A DNA stretch of 7,823 nucleotides from ZCTH02-B3 sp036563895 (GTDB taxonomy: Bacteria > Bacillota > Bacilli > Paenibacillales > Paenibacillaceae), in the NCBI GenBank assembly GCA_036563895.1, contig DATCLN010000184.1:1-7823 (forward strand), written 5' to 3'. The notes under the pieces are model-generated. The model was not told the origin of the DNA, did no database searches, and saw nothing but the letters and a program-made list of their open reading frames with translations. The position numbers and the translations under genes are program-made. Of this stretch, positions 1-5,769 are shown piece after piece. The first letter of the stretch is position 1; each line of letters starts with the position of its first letter.

Positions 1-1308
1 GAATATCACTGGAAAGACGGCATCGGCCCGCGCGAAAACCGGCCTTCGATCATCAACACGAACTGGGGCGGCGTGGTGGAAAACAATCATTTCGGCACCC
101 ACGAGTTTTTCGACCTGTGCGAATTGATCGGCGCAGAACCCTACATTTGCGGCAATGTCGGCAGCGGGACGGTTCGCGAGATGCAGGAGTGGATCGAATA
201 CATCACCTTTGACGGCGAATCGCCCATGGCGAACCTTCGTAAGGCGAACGGCAGGGAAAAGCCCTGGAAGCTGAAGTATTTCGGCGTCGGCAACGAGAAT
301 TGGGGCTGCGGCGGCCGGATGAGGGCGGAATATTACGCCGACCTGTACAAACAGTACAGCCTGTTCGTGAAAAATTACGGCGACAACAAAATTTTCAAGA
401 TCGCGTGCGGTCCGCGGGGCGACCACTATCACTGGACGGAAGTCCTCATGCGGGAAGCGGCTCCGCTCATGGACGGACTTGCGCTTCATTATTATACCCG
501 GGTCAGGGATCACGTGATCGTCCTGGAAGGAAAGGACGGAAACAGGACCTATCTGCGGAAACCCGACGCCGTAAGGGGTTCGGCTGTGCAGTTTGAAGAG
601 GACGAATGGTTCGCGATCATGAAATCGGCCTATTTCACGGAAGAACTGATCAAAAAGCATTCGGCCATCATGGACAAATACGACCCCGAAAAGAGGGTCG
701 CACTCGTCGTGGACGAATGGGGAACGTGGTTTGACGTCGAACCGGGCACCAACCCTCATTTCCTGTATCAGCAAAACACGATGCGGGACGCCGTTTCCGC
801 CGGTATCAGCCTGAACATTTTCAACAACCATTGCGACCGCGTGCGGATGGCCAACATCGCCCAGCTCGTCAATGTGCTGCAGGCGCCCATCCTGACGGAA
901 GGGGACAAGATGGTGCTTACGCCCACCTACCACGTATTCGACATGTACAAGGTCCATCAGGACGCCATCCTGCAGCCGATGGAATTGATTTCGGAAAAAT
1001 ACCGGTTCGGGGAAGAGGAAGTGCCCCAGGTGAGCGCATCCGCCTCCATCGACGCCGAAGGACGGCTGAATGTAACACTCACCAACGCGGACCCCGGCCG
1101 TCCCGCCTATGTGGACGCCGAAGTTCAAGGGTTCAGGGGCAAACGCATCACCGGTACCGTTTTAGCTTCTTCCGCCATGAACAGCCATAATACGTTCGAG
1201 GAGCCGGACCGGGTCAGGCCCGAGGCGTTCGGAGGCGCCAAATTGAAGGAAGGCGGGTTTGAGGTGACGCTGCCTCCGATGTCCGTGGTGGCCCTGACGG
1301 TGGAATAG
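1..1308 (+). CDS. abfA: Alpha-L-arabinofuranosidase, GH51 (partial, 5' end missing)
   Basis: This retaining glycosidase removes terminal alpha-L-arabinofuranosyl groups from arabinan- and arabinoxylan-derived oligosaccharides, usually inside the cell. The frame is open from base 1, so the gene starts outside the window; 435 C-terminal residues remain. Aligning catalytic residues with the Geobacillus stearothermophilus enzyme (about 502 residues, from memory) suggests about 75 residues are missing. The barrel carries NWGGVVENNHFGTHEF, then GVGNENWGCGG with the acid/base Glu at bases 295-297, and VVDEWGTW with the nucleophile Glu at 715-717. The family motif NIFNNHCDRVRMANIAQ and the stretch TPTYHVFDMYKVHQ follow. 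From about base 1020 the C-terminal beta-sandwich begins, including SSAMNSHNTFEEPDRVRP. A segment of about 20 extra residues lies between the two catalytic glutamates. The gene has its own terminator and looks less GC-rich than the operon downstream. Family assignment is firm; the symbol is less so, because several GH51 paralogs can coexist and the N-terminus is not visible. Confidence 0.95.
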   Translation, partial: EYHWKDGIGPRENRPSIINTNWGGVVENNHFGTHEFFDLCELIGAEPYICGNVGSGTVREMQEWIEYITFDGESPMANLRKANGREKPWKLKYFGVGNENWGCGGRMRAEYYADLYKQYSLFVKNYGDNKIFKIACGPRGDHYHWTEVLMREAAPLMDGLALHYYTRVRDHVIVLEGKDGNRTYLRKPDAVRGSAVQFEEDEWFAIMKSAYFTEELIKKHSAIMDKYDPEKRVALVVDEWGTWFDVEPGTNPHFLYQQNTMRDAVSAGISLNIFNNHCDRVRMANIAQLVNVLQAPILTEGDKMVLTPTYHVFDMYKVHQDAILQPMELISEKYRFGEEEVPQVSASASIDAEGRLNVTLTNADPGRPAYVDAEVQGFRGKRITGTVLASSAMNSHNTFEEPDRVRPEAFGGAKLKEGGFEVTLPPMSVVALTVE

Positions 1309-1323
1309 GGTTGCGTTTGTTTG

Positions 1324-1354
1324 ATCCGCCCGGAAATTGCGGGCGGATTTTTTT
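1324..1354 (+). terminator. Intrinsic terminator of the arabinofuranosidase gene
   Basis: A perfect 9-bp stem (ATCCGCCCG at 1324-1332 with CGGGCGGAT at 1340-1348) closes a 7-base loop and runs directly into a T tract at 1348-1354. It begins 15 bases after the arabinofuranosidase stop codon. It should insulate the glycolytic operon from upstream transcription, so cggR depends on its own promoter. Confidence 0.93.
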
Positions 1355-1400
1355 ATTGAGTTTTCGGCGGCCGGGCATGGCATGGCTTAGGTGCCAATAC

Positions 1401-1429
1401 TTGCATGCGGGGAGCTTCTTGAATACAAT
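1401..1429 (+). promoter_or_regulatory. Sigma-A-type promoter of the cggR-gapA operon
   Basis: The -10 candidate TACAAT (1424-1429) matches the consensus at 5 of 6 bases. It sits exactly 17 bases downstream of a weaker -35 candidate, TTGCAT (1401-1406, 3 of 6). Transcription should start near 1436, giving a leader of about 98 bases before cggR. The position just after a strong terminator and just before the CggR operator supports the call. The start site is predicted, not measured. Confidence 0.68.
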
Positions 1430-1434
1430 GAATG

Positions 1435-1470
1435 TGGGTCGTAAAACGTAATAGTGGGACGTTTTTCGTC
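1435..1470 (+). promoter_or_regulatory. CggR operator, two tandem half-sites
   Basis: The sequence reads TGGGTC-N6-CGTA-N4-TGGGAC-N6-CGTC. The B. subtilis CggR operator, from memory, is CGGGAC-N6-TGTC-N4-CGGGAC-N6-TGTC, so all spacings agree and the TGGGAC cores differ by one base. The two repeats are offset by 20 bases, about two helical turns. The upstream half-site is more degenerate. The operator covers and follows the predicted transcription start, so bound CggR would block initiation or the departing polymerase. The adjacent cggR gene makes autoregulation the natural reading. Confidence 0.88.
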
Positions 1471-1479
1471 CATCCCATT

Positions 1480-1496
1480 CCCGTGGTCCGTGCGGG
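1480..1496 (+). other. Weak hairpin in the cggR leader
   Basis: CCCG (1480-1483) can pair with CGGG (1493-1496), with two more G-T pairs inside and a 5-base loop. It has no T tract and is not a terminator. It is recorded as the only other fold I see in the cggR leader between the operator and the ribosome binding site; its function is unknown and it may be chance in GC-rich DNA. Confidence 0.25.
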
Positions 1497-1513
1497 GCGG
1501 CTTTGGCAGCGTC

Positions 1514-1521
1514 GGGAGGAG
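1514..1521 (+). promoter_or_regulatory. Ribosome binding site that sets the cggR start
   Basis: GGGAGGAG is a strong Shine-Dalgarno sequence ending 12 bases before the ATG at 1534, slightly long spacing. It supports that ATG over the in-frame ATG at 1432, which lies upstream of the predicted transcription start and has no comparable site. An ATG at 1543 is possible but even farther away. Confidence 0.7.
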
Positions 1522-1533
1522 CGGCGGATAAAC

Positions 1534-2580
1534 ATGCGCAAAATGGTGGAAGCCCAGCTGAAGTTGGTTCCCGATCTGCTGCGCGTCATGCGCAAGCGCT
1601 ACGAGATTCTCCGGCAGATCCGCCTGTCGGGGAAGACCGGGCGGCGGACCCTTGCCGCCAGCGTCAATCTGACGGAGCGTTCGCTGCGCACCGAGCTGGA
1701 TGCGCTGCGAGAGCAGGGCCTCGTGGAAATCGGACCGTCCGGCATGGCGCTGAGCGCCGAAGGCGAGCGGCTCCTGGAGGAGCTGGAGCCCTTCGTCCGG
1801 GAATGGTTCGGCCTGACCCGGCTGGAAGAAGCGCTGCGTGAGGCTTTCGGGCTGCAGCGGGTCATCGTGGTTCCCGGCGACTCCGACGTGTCCGACGCGG
1901 TCAAGCAGGAAATGGGCCGCGCCGCCGCAAGGGTGCTCGTCGGCGTGCTGAAGACGGGAGACGTGGTGGCGGTGATGGGCGGCACGACGATGGCCTGCGT
2001 GGCGTCGCACATGCAGTCCGCCGCGTCGCTGCGCGACGTCTGGTTTGTTCCCGCCCGCGGCGGTCTGGGCGAAAGCGTGGACGTCCAGGCCAGCACCATC
2101 GCCTCGGAGATGGCCAAGCGGACGGGGGCGCGCTACCGGATGCTGCATGTGCCGGACCACCTCGGCGAAGAAGCGTACCAGACGATGATGCAGGAACCGA
2201 ATGTGCGGGAAGTGGTGGAGATGATCCGCAGCGCGCGGATCATCGTGCACGGCATCGGGGACGCCATGACGATGGCCAGGCGGCGCAAACTGGACGAGCG
2301 GACGATGGAGGAGCTGCGCCGGGAAGGCGCGGTGGCCGAGGCGTTCGGCTACTATTTCGACCGCTCGGGGGCCGTGGTGCACCGGATGGCGACCGTCGGG
2401 CTCCGCCTGCAGGACCTGGAGGCGGCGGAAACGGTGATCGGCGTCGCCGGCGGGCGCAGCAAGGGAGAAGCCATTGCCGCGGTGCTCCGCTACGGGCAGA
2501 ACGACATCCTGGTCACCGACGAAGCCGCGGCCGCGGAAGCGTTGAACACGCTGGAGCCCCGGCCGGGCCGACCGGCCTGA
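1534..2580 (+). CDS. cggR: Central glycolytic genes regulator CggR
   Basis: CggR is a cytoplasmic DNA-binding repressor of the gapA operon. In B. subtilis fructose-1,6-bisphosphate binding changes its assembly on the operator and relieves repression. The predicted protein has 348 residues, against about 340 in B. subtilis. Residues 1-90 form a winged-helix domain opening with MRKMVEAQLKLVPDLLRVM and containing GRRTLAASVNLTERSLRTEL. Residues 95-340 are a SorC/DeoR-type sugar-phosphate-binding domain with GDSD (115-118), VMGGTTMA (148-154), FVPARGGLGE (171-180), VHGIGDAMTMARRR (238-251), AEAFGYYF (268-275), GVAGGRSKGEA (303-313) and VTDEAA. Thr151, Thr152, Arg175, Arg250, Glu269 and Lys310 fall at the same numbers I recall for effector contacts in B. 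subtilis CggR, so effector binding looks preserved. The start at 1534 makes the N-terminus match the family; the open frame extends upstream to an ATG at 1432, which I reject. It is first in the operon and follows its own operator. Confidence 0.95.
   Translation: MRKMVEAQLKLVPDLLRVMRKRYEILRQIRLSGKTGRRTLAASVNLTERSLRTELDALREQGLVEIGPSGMALSAEGERLLEELEPFVREWFGLTRLEEALREAFGLQRVIVVPGDSDVSDAVKQEMGRAAARVLVGVLKTGDVVAVMGGTTMACVASHMQSAASLRDVWFVPARGGLGESVDVQASTIASEMAKRTGARYRMLHVPDHLGEEAYQTMMQEPNVREVVEMIRSARIIVHGIGDAMTMARRRKLDERTMEELRREGAVAEAFGYYFDRSGAVVHRMATVGLRLQDLEAAETVIGVAGGRSKGEAIAAVLRYGQNDILVTDEAAAAEALNTLEPRPGRPA
2561..2577 (+). other. GC-rich hairpin at the 3' end of cggR
   Basis: GGCCGG (2561-2566) pairs perfectly with CCGGCC (2572-2577) around a 5-base loop, ending one base before the cggR stop codon. 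There is no T tract, so it is not an intrinsic terminator. In B. subtilis the cggR-gapA transcript is cleaved near the 3' end of cggR and a nearby stem-loop protects the gapA message. This hairpin is correctly placed for that role, but GC-rich palindromes also arise by chance here. Confidence 0.45.
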
Positions 2581-2612
2581 CCGGATGCGCCGTGCCGGGT
2601 TGCGCTTTTGGG

Positions 2613-2643
2613 CCGGGCATTCTGCTTCGCCGTATTGGCCCGG
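2613..2643 (+). other. Hairpin in the cggR-gapA intergenic leader
   Basis: CCGGGC (2613-2618) pairs with GCCCGG (2638-2643) across a 19-base loop, with a possible extra G-T pair outside. It lies in the 123-base gap between cggR and gapA, about 60 bases before the gapA start, and lacks a following T tract long enough for termination. It is a second candidate for a 5' stabilising structure on processed gapA mRNA. I saw no convincing separate gapA promoter in the gap. Confidence 0.4.
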
Positions 2644-2688
2644 TTGAGTTGAATTTTTGGATCGTTCAAAACAAACCATTATCTATTG

Positions 2689-2697
2689 AAGGAGGAG
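2689..2697 (+). promoter_or_regulatory. Strong ribosome binding site of gapA
   Basis: AAGGAGGAG includes a near-perfect Shine-Dalgarno core (AAGGAGG, 2689-2695) 8 bases before the ATG at 2704. It is the strongest site in the window, as expected for a highly made enzyme. It also rules against the in-frame TTG at 2686, whose codons would consist of the binding site itself. Confidence 0.88.
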
Positions 2698-2703
2698 TTT
2701 CCC

Positions 2704-3708
2704 ATGGTGAAAGTGGGCATCAACGGATTCGGCCGCATCGGACGGCTGGTGTTCCGCGCCGCGCTGAACAATCCGGACATCCAGATCGTGGCCGTCAACG
2801 ACCTGACCGACGTCAAAACGCTGGCCCATCTGCTGAAGTACGACACCACCCACGGCACGCTGGACGCGAAGGTGGAAGTCGGGGAAGATTCCATCATCGT
2901 CAACGGCCGTCCGGTCCGCGTGTTTGCGGAACGCGATCCAGGAAAGCTGCCTTGGGCGGACGTCGGCGTGGAGATCGTCGTGGAATCCACGGGGATTTTC
3001 ACCAAGCGCGAAAAGGCGGCCCTGCATCTGAATGGCGGCGCGAAAAAGGTCATCATCAGCGCGCCGGCCACCGACGAGGACATCACCATCGTGCTGGGCG
3101 TCAATGAAGACAAGTACGATCCGGCGAAGCACACGATCATTTCCAACGCGTCCTGCACCACGAACTGCCTTGCCCCGATGGCGAAGGTGCTGCACGAGAA
3201 GTTCGGCATCGTCAAGGGGCTCATGACGACGGTGCACTCGTACACCAACGACCAGCCGGTGCTGGACCTGCCGCACAAGGACCTGCGCCGCACGCGGGCG
3301 GCCGCGCAGAACATCGTGCCGACCACGACGGGCGCCGCCAAGGCGGTGGGGCTCGTGCTGCCGGAGCTCAAGGGCAAGCTGACCGGCCTGGCCTTCCGGG
3401 TGCCGACGCCGGACGTATCCGTCACCGACCTGGTCGCCGAACTGGCCCGGGAGGTCACCGTCGAGGAAGTGAACGCCGCCTTCAAGGAAGCCGCGGAAGG
3501 CCCGCTGAAGGGCATCCTGGCCTACTCCGAGGAGCCGCTGGTCTCCAGCGACTACATCGGCAGCACGGCGTCTTCCACCATCGACGCGCTTTCCACCATG
3601 GTGATGGGAGGCAACCTGGTCAAGGTCGTCTCCTGGTACGACAACGAGTGGGGATATTCGTGCCGCGTGGTGGATCTGGCGGCATACATCGCGAGAAAAG
3701 GGCTGTGA
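2704..3708 (+). CDS. gapA: Glyceraldehyde-3-phosphate dehydrogenase, glycolytic (GapA)
   Basis: This cytoplasmic enzyme converts glyceraldehyde-3-phosphate, NAD and phosphate to 1,3-bisphosphoglycerate, normally as a tetramer. The 334-residue length is normal for the family. The Rossmann fold starts at KVGINGFGRIGR (3-14). VAVNDLTD (29-36) places Asp33 where NAD-preferring enzymes carry an acidic residue. The active site SNASCTTNCLAP gives nucleophile Cys151, and TTVHSYTND gives His178. Later family blocks include RRTRAAAQNIVP, TGAAKAVGLVLPEL, RVPTPDVSV and the terminal SWYDNEWGYSCRVVDLAAYI. The start at 2704 fits both the strong ribosome binding site and the family N-terminus. Close likeness to B. 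subtilis GapA, the acidic cofactor residue and position after cggR all favour the glycolytic form over the NADP-linked gluconeogenic GapB. It is separated from pgk by a terminator-like hairpin, which should raise gapA transcript above that of the distal genes. Confidence 0.98.
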   Translation: MVKVGINGFGRIGRLVFRAALNNPDIQIVAVNDLTDVKTLAHLLKYDTTHGTLDAKVEVGEDSIIVNGRPVRVFAERDPGKLPWADVGVEIVVESTGIFTKREKAALHLNGGAKKVIISAPATDEDITIVLGVNEDKYDPAKHTIISNASCTTNCLAPMAKVLHEKFGIVKGLMTTVHSYTNDQPVLDLPHKDLRRTRAAAQNIVPTTTGAAKAVGLVLPELKGKLTGLAFRVPTPDVSVTDLVAELAREVTVEEVNAAFKEAAEGPLKGILAYSEEPLVSSDYIGSTASSTIDALSTMVMGGNLVKVVSWYDNEWGYSCRVVDLAAYIARKGL

Positions 3709-3745
3709 CGGACCATCCGTTGCAGTGCACGCGCACGCATCAGGG

Positions 3746-3777
3746 AAGAGGAGCCTGCGGGAAGCTCCTCTTTACTT
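3746..3777 (+). terminator. Terminator-like hairpin between gapA and pgk
   Basis: AAGAGGAGC (3746-3754) pairs perfectly with GCTCCTCTT (3764-3772) around a 9-base loop; a G-T pair (3745 with 3773) can extend it. The 3' arm leads into an interrupted T tract (TTTACTTT, 3771-3778). The broken tract suggests partial termination, with read-through into pgk. In B. subtilis abundant short gapA transcripts also end between gapA and pgk, so an attenuating terminator fits. Confidence 0.82.
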
Positions 3778-3800
3778 TCGTCCAAAATCAACCTTATACT
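3771..3800 (+). promoter_or_regulatory. Candidate promoter for pgk-tpiA-gpmI-eno
   Basis: TATACT (3795-3800) is a 5-of-6 match to a -10 element, and TTTACT (3771-3776) is a 4-of-6 match to a -35 element, 18 bases apart. The -35 overlaps the 3' arm and T tract of the preceding terminator. In B. subtilis a constitutive promoter ahead of pgk drives the distal genes. The weakness is geometry: transcription would start near 3806, on the pgk ribosome binding site, giving a leader of only about 12-14 bases. Confidence 0.4.
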
Positions 3801-3819
3801 GGAGCGGAGGGGGACGACC

Positions 3820-5001
3820 ATGAACAAAAAAAGCGTTCGCGACGTGGAAGTCGCCGGCAAACGGGTGTTTGTCCGGGTCGACTTCAACGTGCCGCTGGAA
3901 AACGGCAAGATTACCGACGACACGCGCATCCGTGAAACGCTGCCCACCATCCGCCACCTGATGGAGCGGGGCGCGAAGATCATTTTGGCCAGCCACCTCG
4001 GGCGTCCGAAGGGCAAGGTGGTGGAAGAGCTGCGGCTGACGCCGGTGGCGGAGCGGCTGTCCGAACTGCTCGGCAAGCCGGTGCAGAAGGCGGACGAAGC
4101 CATCGGTGACGCGGTGAAAGCGAAGGTGGCCGCGCTGAAGGACGGCGACGTGCTGCTGCTGGAAAACGTCCGGTTCTACCCGGGAGAAGAAGCGAACGAT
4201 CCCGAGCTGGCCAAGGCATTTGCGGAGCTGGCCGATCTGTACGTGAACGACGCCTTCGGTGCCGCGCACCGGGCGCACGCGTCCACGGAAGGGATCGCCC
4301 GGTACCTGCCGGCCGTCGCGGGCCTTCTGATGGAGAAGGAGATCACCGTGCTCGGCCGTGCCCTGAACAACCCGGACCGGCCCCTCACCGCCATCATCGG
4401 CGGCGCCAAGGTGAAAGACAAGATCGACGTCATCGACAAGATGATCGAGATCGCCGACAACATCCTGATCGGCGGCGGGCTCGTGTACACGTTCCTGAAG
4501 GCGCAGGGCAAGGAGATCGGCAATTCGCTGGTCGACGACTCCAAGCTGGAGGCGGCCCTCGGCTTCATCGAGAAGGCGAAGAAACTCGGGAAGAACTTTA
4601 TGATGCCTGTAGACGTGGTGGTCGCCGACCGGTTTGCGCCTGACGCCAACACCAGGGTGGTCGGCGCGGACGAAATTCCGCCGGGCTGGGAGGGTCTCGA
4701 CATCGGCCCGAAGACGGCGGCCGCCTATGCCGACGTGATCCGCGCCTCCAAAATGGTGGTCTGGAACGGGCCGATGGGCGTGTTCGAGATGGAGCCGTTC
4801 TCCCACGGCACCCGGGCGGTGGCGCAGGCCTGCGCGGAAACGGCGGCGTACACCGTCATCGGCGGCGGCGATTCCGCGGCGGCGGTGGAGAAGTTCGGAC
4901 TGGGGGACAAAATGGACCACATTTCCACCGGCGGCGGCGCGTCCCTCGAATTCATGGAAGGCAAGGTGCTGCCCGGCGTGGCGGCCCTTCAGGACAAGTA
5001 G
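3820..5001 (+). CDS. pgk: Phosphoglycerate kinase
   Basis: This cytoplasmic monomer transfers phosphate from 1,3-bisphosphoglycerate to ADP, giving ATP and 3-phosphoglycerate. The 393-residue length is standard. The N-terminal substrate-binding domain shows RVDFNVPLENGKITDDTRI (Asp21, Asn23, Arg36), SHLGRPKG (His59, Arg62), LLLENVRFYPGEE (Arg118) and NDAFGAAHRAHAST (Arg151). The C-terminal nucleotide domain shows GGAKVKDKI (Lys197, Lys201), GGGLVYTFLKAQG, VVWNGPMGVFEMEPF (Glu323) and GGGDSAAAV (349-356), ending STGGGASLEFMEGKVLPG. No key residue is missing. GGAGG at 3806-3810, 9 bases before the ATG, supports the start. It follows gapA after 111 bases and precedes tpiA by 9 bases. It may be transcribed both by read-through from the cggR promoter and from a weak promoter just upstream. 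Confidence 0.98.
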   Translation: MNKKSVRDVEVAGKRVFVRVDFNVPLENGKITDDTRIRETLPTIRHLMERGAKIILASHLGRPKGKVVEELRLTPVAERLSELLGKPVQKADEAIGDAVKAKVAALKDGDVLLLENVRFYPGEEANDPELAKAFAELADLYVNDAFGAAHRAHASTEGIARYLPAVAGLLMEKEITVLGRALNNPDRPLTAIIGGAKVKDKIDVIDKMIEIADNILIGGGLVYTFLKAQGKEIGNSLVDDSKLEAALGFIEKAKKLGKNFMMPVDVVVADRFAPDANTRVVGADEIPPGWEGLDIGPKTAAAYADVIRASKMVVWNGPMGVFEMEPFSHGTRAVAQACAETAAYTVIGGGDSAAAVEKFGLGDKMDHISTGGGASLEFMEGKVLPGVAALQDK

Positions 5002-5010
5002 GGTGACGGC

Positions 5011-5769
5011 ATGAGCAGGATCCCGATCATTGCAGGCAACTGGAAGATGCACAAGACGGCCGGCGAGGCCGTTGCTTTTGTGCGGGAAGTGAAGGGCAAG
5101 GCGGAGATCGAAGGCGTGGAGAGCGTCATCTGCGCTCCGTTCACCGCTTTGCCCGCACTGGCCGAGGCGGTGAAGGGGACGACGCTGAAGCTCGGGGCGC
5201 AGAACCTGCACTTCGCCGACCAGGGGGCGTACACCGGGGAAATCAGCGGCGCCATGCTGAAGGAATTCGGCGTTACGTATGTGATTGTCGGCCATTCCGA
5301 GCGCCGGCAATATTTCGCCGAAACGGACGAAACGGTGAACAGGAAGGTCCACGCGGCCTTCCGGCACGGTCTGGTGCCCATCATTTGCGTAGGTGAGCTC
5401 CTGGAGGAGCGCGAAGCCGGGAAGACCCGGGACGTGGTCCGGCGGCAGACCGAGGCGGCGTTCGCGGGGCTGACCGCGGAGCAGGCGGCGCGGGCCGTGG
5501 TGGCGTATGAGCCGGTCTGGGCCATCGGCACGGGCCGCGCTTCCACGGCGGAGGATGCCAACGAAGTGATCGGCTTCATCCGCAGCGTTATCGCGGAGCG
5601 GTTCGGCGCGGACGCGGCGGCGCGGGTGCGCATCCAGTACGGCGGCAGCGTGAAGCCGGAGACGGTGCCGGACTTCATGCGCCAGCCGGAGATCGACGGC
5701 GCCCTGGTGGGCGGCGCGAGCCTGGACCCGGCATCCTACATCCGCTTGGTGGAAGGGGCGAAGCCATGA
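5011..5769 (+). CDS. tpiA: Triosephosphate isomerase
   Basis: This cytoplasmic enzyme, normally a dimer, interconverts dihydroxyacetone phosphate and glyceraldehyde-3-phosphate. The 252-residue length matches the family, and it is a single TIM barrel. AGNWKMHK carries Asn10 and Lys12; VIVGHSERRQYF carries the electrophile His95; AYEPVWAIGTG carries the catalytic base Glu167 and the mobile loop; YGGSVKPE and the Gly-Gly pair in LVGGASL form the phosphate site. The ATG lies 9 bases after the pgk stop and its only Shine-Dalgarno-like stretch, AGGGTGA (5000-5006), overlaps that stop. Translation is therefore probably coupled to pgk. The 3' end overlaps gpmI by four bases. Confidence 0.98.
   Translation: MSRIPIIAGNWKMHKTAGEAVAFVREVKGKAEIEGVESVICAPFTALPALAEAVKGTTLKLGAQNLHFADQGAYTGEISGAMLKEFGVTYVIVGHSERRQYFAETDETVNRKVHAAFRHGLVPIICVGELLEEREAGKTRDVVRRQTEAAFAGLTAEQAARAVVAYEPVWAIGTGRASTAEDANEVIGFIRSVIAERFGADAAARVRIQYGGSVKPETVPDFMRQPEIDGALVGGASLDPASYIRLVEGAKP

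Noticed and set aside
1383..1396. Short dyad TGGC-N6-GCCA just upstream of the cggR -35 box.
   Set aside because: Four-base arms are expected often by chance and it matches no operator I know in this setting.
1432..1533. N-terminal extension of cggR from the ATG at 1432 (34 extra residues).
   Set aside because: It would begin upstream of the predicted transcription start and its codons coincide with the CggR operator. The ATG at 1534 has a strong ribosome binding site and yields the family N-terminus.
1387..2679. Long minus-strand open frame of about 430 codons opposite cggR.
   Set aside because: It lies antisense to a clear gene. The translation is rich in Arg, His and Pro with no recognisable domain, as expected from the mirror of GC-biased codons.
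2657..2685. Possible separate gapA promoter (TTGGAT, 17 bases, TATCTA).
   Set aside because: Each box matches only 3 of 6 consensus bases, and transcription would start within the gapA ribosome binding site.
2686..2703. TTG at 2686 as the gapA start.
   Set aside because: The added codons are the Shine-Dalgarno sequence itself, and MVKVGINGFGRIGR from 2704 matches the family start.
3721..3729. Palindrome TGCA-G-TGCA after gapA.
   Set aside because: Too short to support a regulatory call; it lies near but outside the terminator stem.
3772..5367. Minus-strand open frame of about 531 codons opposite pgk and tpiA.
   Set aside because: It spans two well-supported plus-strand genes, shows no domain, and has the composition of a codon-bias shadow.
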